From contig JAVGWX010000002.1 in assembly GCA_036924085.1 (NCBI GenBank), positions 153,642,071 through 153,706,070 of the forward strand: a stretch of DNA of 64,000 nucleotides, given 5' to 3'. Positions within the stretch are counted from its first letter, which is position 1. Every line of letters begins with the position of its first letter. Made by a program: the position numbers and the translations under genes. The notes under the pieces were generated by a model that searched no databases, had not been told where the DNA came from, and saw only the letters and a program-made list of their open reading frames with translations. The DNA is from Ariolimax columbianus (Eukaryota > Mollusca > Gastropoda > Stylommatophora > Arionidae). Positions 23,561 through 33,149 of the stretch are shown in pieces.

Positions 23561-23927
23561 TATTTTATGAAACCACCATAAAAGACATTGCGTTTATATC
23601 CCAAGAAAGGAATGTTAGGGAATTTAAAGAAATTAAGTACACGCCAACAATACAAATCTTCAATTTCAATGTCAATTTCGCCAGATTGTCCGGCTCTGTA
23701 ACATAGAGAACAACAATGACCGCAAAGAAAGTCAAGATTGCCTAACTCAAGTACAACAACAGCAACAAAACAACAACAACAACACAACAACAACACAACA
23801 ACAACAACCATCTTTTGTACAGATCATGTAAAGTCTCATACATAGACACTTGCTTAATGGTCTTATTCTCCCTGAATGGTAGGGTCTTCTACTTTACCTA
23901 TTTGGTCACTTCTCTTCTACCTTGACG
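23561..23927. other. Unassigned DNA with AAC-rich stretch
   Basis: The stretch from 23755 to 23812 is rich in AAC/CAACA units and may be the tail of an element. Nothing else is recognised. Confidence 0.45.
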
Positions 23928-24232
23928 TGTGAAGGGTTTCTAAGAAGGGCCCCATGATATTCTATCAAATGTCTTCCTCTTGTTCTGATGTGAAGGGTTT
24001 CTAAGAAGGGCCCCATGATATTCTATCAAATGTCTTCCTCTTGTTCTGATGTGAAGGGTTTCTAAGAAGGGCCCCATGCTATTCTATCAAATGTCTTCCT
24101 CTTGTAATGATGTGAAGGGTTTCTAAGAAGGGCCCCATGATATTCTATCAAATGTCTTCCTCTTGTTCTGATGTGAAGGGTTTCTAAGAAGGGCCCCAGG
24201 CTATTCTATCAACTGTCTTCCTCCTGACCTGG
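23928..24232. repeat. 61-bp tandem repeat from LINE 3-prime end
   Basis: Five units of exactly 61 bp start at 23928, 23989, 24050, 24111 and 24172 (each begins TGTGAAGGGTTTCTAAGAAG). On the minus strand the unit overlaps the end of the adjacent LINE coding sequence (GGGGCCCTTCTTAGAAACCC), so it looks like a 3-prime end amplified in place. Confidence 0.92.
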
Positions 24233-24430
24233 TTCCAGTCTAGTTATCTGCTTAAAGACTTTGGGTCATCCTATGGGATTAGATCCTTGTCTCTTTGTTT
24301 CCTATGCCTGACATGGTAACCGATCTTGTCATTCTGCAGACATGACCAAACCACTGAAGCTGAGGTGGTCCTACTCAAGAACTGGCTAGGGAGAACTTGC
24401 CGTATTGTCGAACTGCAGGTTCAAGATATC
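24200..24430 (-). pseudogene. LINE ORF2 3-prime end
   Basis: The minus strand reads LQWFGHVCRMT, then (after shifts) RLPCQA, a G.NPIG..K block and LEPGQEED. This matches the LRWFGHV.RM...GR.RKRW tail of non-LTR RTs. It runs directly into the 61-bp repeats at its 3-prime side. Confidence 0.55.
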
Positions 24431-24830
24431 TCCTGTTGGAGGGAGTGAGATGAGAGGGATGGACATTGGAGAGGGGGAGGGGATTCAGATGGAGGAAGAG
24501 ATGGGAGAGGTGAGGGATGGGAATGTGGAGAGAGAAGTAGTAGATGTCGCGGGTGTGTGACAGAAGGAGAGAGGTCGAGAAAGAGGCAGAGAGAGAAGGG
24601 GGCGAGGGGAGTGAGTGAGAGGGAGAGTGGGAAGATGATGGAGGGAAAGAGAAAGAGAGAGAGAGAGAGGAAGAGATAGCATGAAGGAGTGCAAGAGAGA
24701 GAGAGAGGGACAGAGAGAAAGAAGGAAATTAGGGAAAGAATGAAGTGAGTGAGTAGGTGGGTGGGAAAGTAAGGGAGGGAATGAGGAGAGTGAAAGAGAA
24801 AGCGAGAGAGAGAGAGAGACGAGAGTGGAA
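24431..24830. repeat. Purine-rich GA tract
   Basis: The plus strand is nearly all purine (GAGAGA, GGGAGA, GAAAGAGA) for about 400 bp, with several pure GA dinucleotide runs. Minus-strand Ser/Leu/Pro frames are by-products. Confidence 0.9.
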
Positions 24831-24889
24831 TGTGTGTATGCAGATGTGCGTGTACAAGCTAATCCAGTCTTGCTTTTGCAAATAAGAGA

Positions 24890-25340
24890 TCGTGTCCCTT
24901 ATCTATTTCCACATGTGGTTGATAAGTATGTGTGCATGTCGTCGGTAAATATGTGTACGTAGTCGGTAAATATGTGTACATGTGGTCGGTAAATATGTGT
25001 ACATGTGGTCGGTAAGTGTGTGTACATGTAGTCGGTAAGAATGTGAACATGGGGCGCTTTAAGTGTGTATACATGTGTGCCTTAAGTATTTGTACATGTG
25101 GTCGGTAAGAATGTGTACATGTGTATTTACGTATGTGTGCATGTGGGCTTTACCTATTTGTACATGTGGGCGTTAAGTATGTGGGCTTTAAGTATGTGTA
25201 CATGTGGGCGTTAAGTGTATGGGCTTTACGTATTTGTTTATGTGGTCGGTTAGTATGTGTACTTGTGGTTGTCAAGTATGTGTACATGTGGTTGTCAAGT
25301 ATGTGTACATGTGGTTGTCAAGTATGTGTACATGTGAAAT
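24890..25340. repeat. Degenerate ~23-bp GTGTACATGTGGTCGGTAA repeat
   Basis: These are tandem units of about 23 bp built from TGTGTACATGTGGTCGGTAA. Units become irregular (GGGCTTTAAG, GGTTGTCAAG variants) towards 25340. Confidence 0.88.
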
Positions 25341-25437
25341 CTGTGTTTATTCATTGTTTTGGTTATGTTGTTGTTCAACTTTTGCTTTGTTTATTTTTTT
25401 TTCTTTCTGCATGCATTTTATTCTCTGGAATCTATCT

Positions 25438-25560
25438 GAGAGACAAGGCACTGGTCTCTCACACTGGTTGGTTCTATTTAAGAGACAAGACGCTCGTCTC
25501 TCAAGCTGGTTGGCTCTATGTGAGAGACAATGCGCACGTCTCTCAAGCTGGTCGTCTCTA
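25438..25560. repeat. 42-bp repeat x3 with internal inverted repeat
   Basis: Three units begin at 25439, 25481 and 25523 (AGAGACAA). Each contains GAGAGAC and GTCTCTC about 16 bp apart, so each unit can fold into a hairpin, and units can pair with each other. Confidence 0.85.
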
Positions 25561-26334
25561 AGTGTGAGAAGGTGCTGGTCTATGAAGAAACGAACGAAGG
25601 CTCGAAATGATGGGTATTTGCATCCCACAAGATTCTAGCGTCCCCTGTTTTCAAAGGAGGTCAGACCAGACGCCGAGTGCTATTGGAAACGAACGATAAC
25701 CTCAGAAGTCTTAGACTCTGTGCACGATAGAGAACCATTGGTAGTTAAAATTAGAAAAAATAAAGCAAGCTGTTAGACGCTATAGGGGCAAACATTTCAT
25801 ATTTAAAGTTCCTAACGAATGACGGTCTGCATGAGAGCCAAAAAAAGCACCCCCCTCCTCCCTCTCCATCTCGCAACGACACAACAAGCCAATAATCTTG
25901 TTGTCTGCACACTGACTGCAAGTATATACACATATCGACCGTTATACATTCCGTGTAGAAGAGGGGTGACTAAGAAGGATATATATATATATATTTTTCT
26001 TTGTTTAATTTAAAACTTAATTTTATATCAATTTAATTTGTATTTTATTCTGTTGTTTGATGTTAGTGACAACATAACTTGGCCATTTACACGCTTACCC
26101 CAAGGGCACAATCACACACATCAGGTGGTAGACATGCCATATCCACGAGTGGATTCTCACTTGGGATGAAAAATTTGGACCCCTGCACCCTGATATGTCG
26201 TAAATTGTTGCTACCTCGCAAATAGAGTTGTGCGTGGTTCTGGCAAACTAATCGTGCAAACAAAAATTGCTGCTGAGACCACACCTACAAAAGTACTCAA
26301 GTGCTTTGGCCCACACTGAAGGAGTTCTAATGCT
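25561..26334. other. Unique DNA, no gene recognised
   Basis: Short open frames only. A (TA)-rich stretch lies near 25980. Nothing with recognisable motifs is seen. Confidence 0.5.
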
Positions 26335-26425
26335 CATGCTGGGTTGGAGGAAGGAGAGGAGAGGAAGAAGGAGAGGAAGAAGGAGAGGAGAGGAAGGAGG
26401 AGAGGAAGGATAAGAAAGGTAATGA
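26335..26425. repeat. AGGAGAGG purine repeat
   Basis: This is a short low-complexity array of GGAGAGGAAGAA-type units. Confidence 0.9.
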
Positions 26426-26774
26426 TGTAACAAATAGATTCTGTGTTTGAAAAGTGCAAAACTCGCCAAAAAGAATCAAAACAATCCAACAAAGCAAACA
26501 AGGTGTCTGACTAGTCGAGACAATATTTGACCTGCTGTGGGAAGATTACCACGTCATCAGTCATGGCCGAACTGGCGACACGACTGGACAAGCAAACATG
26601 GCAGTCGCTGTTCTCACGTTTGGCCTGAGCATCGTTCATATCTTTGGATCTGAAGGTCGGAACAAACGCAGAACATTAGGTCTACGCCTAACATGACGCG
26701 GCGGCTACGCCGTTGCCTGGTCACAGTTGCCAGACGGGATGTTAGTGCAGATATGTTTACATGTACATTCCCAC

Positions 26775-26870
26775 ACAGAAACACATACACACACACACAC
26801 ATGCAAGCACGCACGCACGCACGCACACGCACACACACACACACGAATGCATGCACGCACGCACGCGCAC
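26775..26870. repeat. CA/GC-rich microsatellite
   Basis: The sequence holds (CA)n and (CGCA)n runs (CACACACAC, GCACGCACGC). Confidence 0.95.
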
Positions 26871-26919
26871 GGGTAGAACTGACGTTCAAAGAATCGGAAA
26901 CGTTTGAAGTTTTCACAAT

Positions 26920-27250
26920 AGAGGTGTGCGTGTGTGTGTGTGAGTGTGTGTGTGTGTGTGTGTGGGAGGGGGGGGGGATAGGTGCGTATGTGTGTGGGTC
27001 AGTAAGTATGTCTGTTTGGGTATATGCGGATGTGTCGGATACGTGTGAATATATGTAGGTGTGAGTGAATGTAATTTCTTCGGTATGTTTGGGTGTGTGT
27101 TGTTTTGTATTTGTATGTATTTAGATATATGTGCTTGGGTCTGTGGGTGAGTGTGTGGAAGTATATGTGTGTGAGTGTGTATGGGAATATATGTGTATGG
27201 GTATGTGTGTGAGTATTTGTGTGTCCGTGTATGGGGGAATTAATGTGTAA
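26920..27250. repeat. TG-rich microsatellite
   Basis: The block has (TG)n runs, a G9 run near 26970, and degenerate GTGTATGGG units. Confidence 0.9.
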
Positions 27251-27261
27251 ATGATAAATTG

Positions 27262-27640
27262 ACAACGATGTTTAAAGAAGGACGCGAATTAACGAAATAT
27301 CTTCCAAGACCAGGTCAGGCGCATATTGTTGCGTCCATCTTTAAACATCGTTGACCAGTTCTTCACTGTTGTCTTCGACATACTTTTGTCACCATACACT
27401 GTCAGCATTCTGCAATGAATGTCAACTAGTCGACATCCTTCAGCTGTTAGAAACCGAATCACCGCTCGCTGATCAACTCTGGACGGATTTAGTATCACAC
27501 CCGCCATGTTTTCAACGGTCTACTGAGGAAACTATGAGTCGGAGGATAATGATATTTTGCAAACTTGACGGTTGGTATGTGATGTCTACACCAGAAGTGA
27601 CGTCATCATTCCGATCGTACGTATGTTAACTTTTAGCAGT
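27262..27640 (-). pseudogene. Rearranged mariner-family transposase fragment
   Basis: The minus strand from 27507 reads MAGVILNPSRVDQRAVIRFL, then AEGC.LVDIH.RM, VYGDKSMSKTTVKNWS and MFKDGR. This is the N-terminal helix-turn-helix (HTH_48-like) region of mariner/Mos1-type transposases. The next part of the transposase, MFKEGRELTKYLPRPGQAHI, lies on the opposite (plus) strand at 27262-27336. The two pieces meet through an inverted repeat (27265-27285 against 27331-27351, 20 of 21 bp matching), so the locus is a fold-back rearrangement of one or two copies. The sequence right of 27507 resembles the flank of the second copy at 59900-60000 and is probably the element 5-prime end. There is no catalytic DDD region. 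Confidence 0.8.
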
Positions 27641-27667
27641 TTGGCTCGGTATACATTTGAACACGCC

Positions 27668-27677
27668 TCATGTATAT

Positions 27678-27735
<58 letters not shown>
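27668..27735. repeat. TA dinucleotide run
   Basis: This is (TA)n of about 65 bp, followed by TTTATA and TACATA variants. Confidence 0.97.
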
Positions 27736-28737
27736 TTATATATTTATATATACATACATGTGTTTGTGTGTGTGTGTATAGATAAAAGATACAGAGAACA
27801 CACATATATTTATGATGGACACAAAGAGCACAACATAGATAGATATAGATAACACTGGGCACATATAGACAATTGTCTGTGTGCAATCCTCTTGCCTTGA
27901 ATCATCCGCTTCGGCTCTGTCGACGCCATCTATGTTTCGTGTTTGTCTCAGAACTCCCGTCTCGATGTGCGTTTTAGTCGTAATTTTTTTTTTTTTCGTT
28001 TCTCTTATTTCTCTATTAACCAAAGCGGAGTGCGTTGCACTGTGATTTTATTTTGCGCCTGTCGGCCTAGTGCATTTGACTTCGTCATGAATTTTATGTA
28101 AGGGTCTGCTTCCTCCTGCATTTTCTAAGGGATTGATTCTCTGGTGTAACGATCGGTGCTGTGATTGGGGAGCGATCCCAACACCTTCGGTTGTGAGCCG
28201 TGTCACTTAACCCCTAGTCCACACGTCCCCAGTGTTTTGGTGTATCCCTACTTCTTTTTCCCTGCGGATTCCAGAATGGAGACTTCCAAGTAATGCTATG
28301 ACGATGTTTCGTTATTATGTGTCATATTCTACATCAACTTCTTATACTCATTGTATGTTCTACTGATGTTCTTTCTTGTTCTTGCTACATTAATGACCTT
28401 AATCACACCATCTTAAGCTCTCTATTTTACCCGGACACCGGTCTATGAAAAGTTCTTGGTTATTTGTTGCTTTTACTGTTGTTCATCTTTAAAAGCACAC
28501 CAAATAAAAGAAACACACTTTACGTTGAGTAAAGGTTGTTATTAAAAAAAAAAAATCATAATTTCATCTTTCCACAAATTTCCCACTGCAATGAACGCTC
28601 ATCTCGTCTTAATTATTATCATTGTGATATTATTATCCTTACCTTATACTTTGTCAATATCGTTAACAAGGTATATGGTCGACGATACATGTTTTTAGTA
28701 GTGTTTTTTTAAAACGCATCTTCATTATTGTTAGTTC
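27736..28737. other. Unassigned DNA
   Basis: No gene is recognised. The block around 28060-28260 (GCCTAGTGCATTTGACTTCG, GGGGAGCGATCCCAACACC) is GC-richer than its surroundings and may be an unknown dispersed element, but I find no second copy here. Confidence 0.45.
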
Positions 28738-29095
28738 TAATTATTCTTACAATGTCTGTCTGTGTCTGAATATTATTCTTACAGTGTCTGTCTGTATCTG
28801 AATATTATTCTTACAGTGTCTGTCTGTATCTGAATATTATTCTTACAGTGTCTGTCTGTGTCTGAATATTATTCTTACAATGTCTGTCTGTATCTGAAAA
28901 TTATTCTTACAGTGTTTGTCTGTGTCTGAATATTATTCTTACAATGTCTGTCTGTATCTGAATATTATTCTTGCAGTGTCTGTATCTGAATATTATTCTT
29001 GCAGTGTCTGTATCTGAAAATTATTCTTACAATGTCTGCATCTTAATATTATTATTACAATGTCTGTATCTGAAAATTATTGTTACGTCTGCCTG
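28738..29095. repeat. 32-bp minisatellite, left part
   Basis: Units of about 32 bp (AATATTATTCTTACAGTGTC plus TGTCTGTATCTG) are regular to about 28960, then shortened. The same unit reappears at 29945-30030, on the far side of an inserted LINE fragment. Confidence 0.93.
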
Positions 29096-29099
29096 TATA

Positions 29100-29152
29100 T
29101 CTTCTTCTTTTTCTTCTTCTTCTTCTTCTTCTTCTTCTTCTTCTTCGTCTTC
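29100..29152 (-). repeat. (GAA)n tail of inserted LINE
   Basis: About 50 bp of TTC repeats on the plus strand lie immediately after the stop codon of the minus-strand RNase H frame. The position fits a simple-sequence 3-prime tail of a non-LTR element. Confidence 0.75.
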
Positions 29153-29920
29153 TTACGCTGTCAGACATCGACCTTTATTTTTTTCGAAAAAAGCGGCCGT
29201 CATCCTGAGGCTATCGACACTGCCATAGAGCTTGTCTAGTGTTGCCACTGGTGATGGCCAAATCTGCTCTCTCTGATCCTCGTATGTCGGACAGTTTTGC
29301 AGCAAATGCTCAGCGGTAATTTTCCCGGTACCACACGGGCATTCGTCAGAGCCACCAATCTTCAATTTGTTGAATAGGTGGTACCTCAGTCTATTGTGGC
29401 CAGTGCGAAGTCTGAAGACCACGACCTGCTCTCTTCTGTTCAACTGGAAATAGGCATCGTTTTTTGTGTAGCCAGTATGTTCGGTTTCCCATTTGGTCAT
29501 GTATCTGGCTTTAATAAGCCGTCTTGACTCTTCGTATGTCATACTAGTATCTGTTTGTGGTAGTCTTGTACCTTCTTTTGCCAGTTTGTCTGCCTCCTCG
29601 TTGCCTTGGATGTTGCAGTGGGATGGAACCCACTGTACTACTACCCTTTTTGGTGCGGACTGCTGGCATAGTTGACAGAGTACTGCTCTTAAATCATTAA
29701 GTTCAGTATTTTTCTGGCTTTTTAGTGCTGTGATTACGGCCAGGGCATCTGTGAGCAGGACTATATGGCTTTCATTCTTTTTACCTGTCACCATTTCTTC
29801 CACTGCCGCCCTCAGTGCCTCTGCCTCTGCTATGAAATTGCTTGTATATTTTTCTGTAGCCAATGACAGTGTTATTTTTCTGCCATTTGGTAGGCTCAGG
29901 AATGCTCCTGCCCCTTCGTT
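29153..29920 (-). pseudogene. 5-prime-truncated LINE encoding an RNase H domain
   Basis: An uninterrupted 256-codon minus frame runs from 29920 (bounded by TAG at 29921-29923) to TAA beside the (GAA)n tail. It carries the RNase H fold: FIAEAEALRAAVEEM (catalytic Glu), LLTDALAVITAL (catalytic Asp), VVQWVPSHCNIQGNEEADKL (His and last Asp). The first catalytic Asp (the usual DGS strand) lies upstream and is missing because of 5-prime truncation. After the domain come KWETEHTGYT, VVFRLRTGHNRLRYHL, a C.C...EHLL.NC zinc-knuckle-like cluster, and the end KGRCLTA. The lack of stop codons suggests recent insertion. It represents the C-terminal part of a LINE polyprotein that would degrade RNA in RNA-DNA hybrids during target-primed reverse transcription. 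Confidence 0.9.
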
Positions 29921-29944
29921 CTATGTTGTGTTTGTTAGTCTGTC

Positions 29945-30030
29945 TTATATGAATATTATTCTTACAATGTCTGTCTGTATCTGAATATTATTCTTACAAT
30001 GTCTGTCTATATCTGAATATTCTCAGTTCC
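29945..30030. repeat. 32-bp minisatellite, right part
   Basis: About two and a half units, identical in type to 28738-29095, follow the 5-prime end of the LINE. The word TATAT occurs at both borders (29096-29100, 29946-29950) and is a possible target-site duplication. Confidence 0.85.
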
Positions 30031-30174
30031 AAATTCTGTTACTTAATTTACTTATTTTATTTTGTATCCAATTACAGTTACCGTCAAGAAAAGTCAAGTC
30101 AACGGAATAGTCCAGATCATCACGATGATTTGTCAAAGGCCAGATAGTCACGATATTTTATTAAAGTCTATGGA

Positions 30175-32900
30175 ATTCCCCAACTACCCTCATACTGGCA
30201 CTCACTCCCAGCCCCGACTACCCTCCCACTGGCACTCACTCCCAGCCCTGACTACCCTCACATTGGCCCTCACTCCCAGCCCCGACTACCCTCACACTGG
30301 CACTCACTCCCAGCCCCAACTACCCTCCCACTGGCACTCACTCCCAGCCTCGACTACCCTCACACTGTCACTCACTCCCAGCCCCGACTACCCTCTCACT
30401 GGCACTCACTCCCAGTCCCGACTACCCTCATACTGGCACTCACTCCCAGTGCCGACTACCCTCATACTGGCACTTACTCCCAGCCCCAACTACCTTCACA
30501 CTGGCACTCACTCCCAGCCCGGACTACCTTCACACTGGCACTCACTCCCAGCCCCGACTACCCTCACACTGGCACTGACTCTCGGCACCGACTACCCTCA
30601 CACTGGCACTCACTCCCAGCCCCGACTACCCTCACACTGGCACTCACTCCAAGCCTCGACTACCCTGACACTGTCACTCACTCCCAGCCCCGACTACCTT
30701 CACACTGGCACTGACTCTCGGCCTTGACTACCCTCACACTGGCACTCACTCCCAGCCCCGACTACCCTCCCACTGGCACTCACTCCCAGCCCTGACTACC
30801 CTCACATTGGCCCTCACTCCCAGCCCCGACTACCCTCACACTGGCACTCACTCCCAGCCCCAACTACCCTCCCACTGGCACTCACTCCCAGCCTCGACTA
30901 CCCTCACACTGTCACTCACTCCCAGCCCCGACTACCCTCTCACTGGCACTCACTCCCAGTCCCGACTACCCTCATACTGGCACTCACTCCCAGTGCCGAC
31001 TACCCTCATACTGGCACTTACTCCCAGCCCCAACTACCTTCACACTGGCACTCACTCCCAGCCCGGACTACCTTCACACTGGCACTCACTCCCAGCCCCG
31101 ACTACCCTCACACTGGCACTGACTCTCGGCACCGACTACCCTCACACTGGCACTCACTCCCAGCCCCGACTACCCTCACACTGGCACTCACTCCAAGCCT
31201 CGACTACCCTGACACTGTCACTCACTCCCAGCCCCGACTACCTTCACACTGGCACTGACTCTCGGCCTTGACTACCCTCACACTGGCACTCACTCCCAGC
31301 CCCGACTACCTTCACACTGGCACTGACTCTCGGCCTTGCCTACTCTCACACTGGCACTGACTCTCGGCCTTGACTACCCTCACACTGCCACTGACTCTCG
31401 GCCTCGACTACCCTCACACTGGCACTGACTCTCGGCCTTGACTACCCTCACACTGGCACTGACTCTCTTTCTTTAACTACTCTCACACTGGCACTGATTC
31501 TCGGCCTTGACTACCTTCACACTGGCACTGACTCTCGGCCTCGACTACCCTGACACTGGCACTGACTCTCGGCCTCGACTACCCTCACACTGGCACTGAC
31601 TTCCAGTCCGACTGCTCTTCTCTCCGCAACTCATTCCTGGCCTTGACTACCCTTACACTGACACTCACTCCCAGCCCCAACTAAACGTACACTGGCACTC
31701 ACTCCCAGCTCCGACTAAACGTACACTGGCACTCACTCCCAGCTCCGACTAAACGTACACTGGCACTCACTCCCAGCCCCGACTACCCTCCTACTGGCAC
31801 TCACTCCCAGCCCCGACTACCCTCACACTGACACTCACTCCCAGCCCCGACTACCCTCACACTGGCACTCACTACCAGCTCCGACTAAACGTACACTGGC
31901 ACTCACTCCCAGCCCCGACTAAACGTACACTGGCACTCACTCCCAGCACCGACTAAACGTACACTGGCACTCACTCCCAGCCTTGACTACCCTCACACTG
32001 GCACTCACTCCCAGCCCCGACTACCTTCACACTGGCACTGACTCTCGGCCTTGCCTACTCTCACACTGGCACTGACTCTCGGCCTTGACTACCCTCACAC
32101 TGCCACTGACTCTCGGCCTCGACTACCCTCACACTGGCACTGACTCTCGGCCTTGACTACCCTCACACTGGCACTGACTCTCTTTCTTTAACTACTCTCA
32201 CACTGGCACTGATTCTCGGCCTTGACTACCTTCACACTGGCACTGACTCTCGGCCTCGACTACCCTGACACTGGCACTGACTCTCGGCCTCGACTACCCT
32301 CACACTGGCACTGACTTCCAGTCCGACTGCTCTTCTCTCCGCAACTCATTCCTGGCCTTGACTACCCTTACACTGACACTCACTCCCAGCCCCAACTAAA
32401 CGTACACTGGCACTCACTCCCAGCTCCGACTAAACGTACACTGGCACTCACTCCCAGCTCCGACTAAACGTACACTGGCACTCACTCCCAGCCCCGACTA
32501 CCCTCCTACTGGCACTCACTCCCAGCCCCGACTACCCTCACACTGACACTCACTCCCAGCCCCGACTACCCTCACACTGGCACTCACTACCAGCTCCGAC
32601 TAAACGTACACTGGCACTCACTCCCAGCCCCGACTAAACGTACACTGGCACTCACTCCCAGCACCGACTAAACGTACACTGGCACTCACTCCCAGCCTTG
32701 ACTACCCTCACACTGACACTCACTCCCAGCCCCGACTACCCTCACACTGGCACTCACTCCCAGCTCCGACTAAACGTACACTGGCACTCACTCCCAGCCC
32801 CGACTAAACGTACACTGGCACTCACTCCCAGCACCGACTAAACGTACACTGGCACTCACTCCCAGCCTTGATTACCTTCTCACCGCCACTCACTCCCAGT
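30175..32900. repeat. 34-bp minisatellite with higher-order duplications
   Basis: Units of 34 bp (CTACCCTCACACTGGCACTC and ACTCCCAGCCCCGA) occur with variants CTAAACGTAC, GACTCTCGGCC and CTACCTTC. The segment from about 30190 to 30725 recurs at +544 bp, exactly 16 units. A second, distinct segment beginning near 31300 recurs at +715 bp (for example CCTTGCCTACTC at 31334 and 32049), including a rare block GCTCTTCTCTCCGCAACTC. Plus-strand open frames up to 221 codons are by-products. Confidence 0.95.
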
Positions 32901-33039
32901 CCCGACTACCCGTACACTGGCTTTCACTCCCAGCCTCGACTACATTCACACCGCCACTCACTACCATGCACACTCTCACATAATCACACAATTGCCCTCA
33001 CTGTATCTTCAAACCGCAGACCCTATGAAAAATTGGCCA

Positions 33040-33145
33040 ATTTCCAAGCTCGTGGATTCACAACATGCTATCCACTTCCAAGCTCGTGGATTCACAACAT
33101 GCTATCCACTTCCAAGCTCGTGGATTCACAACATGCTATCCACTT
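33040..33145. repeat. 34-bp triplication unrelated to the neighbouring array
   Basis: Three nearly perfect units of CCAAGCTCGTGGATTCACAA plus CATGCTATCCACTT occur. The period equals that of the array ending 140 bp to the left, but the sequence differs. Confidence 0.9.
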
Positions 33146-33149
33146 TGAC

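Noticed and set aside
30062..31271. Two long plus frames with HTGTHSQP repeats
   Set aside because: They are by-products of the 34-bp minisatellite; three frames are open because the unit lacks stops.
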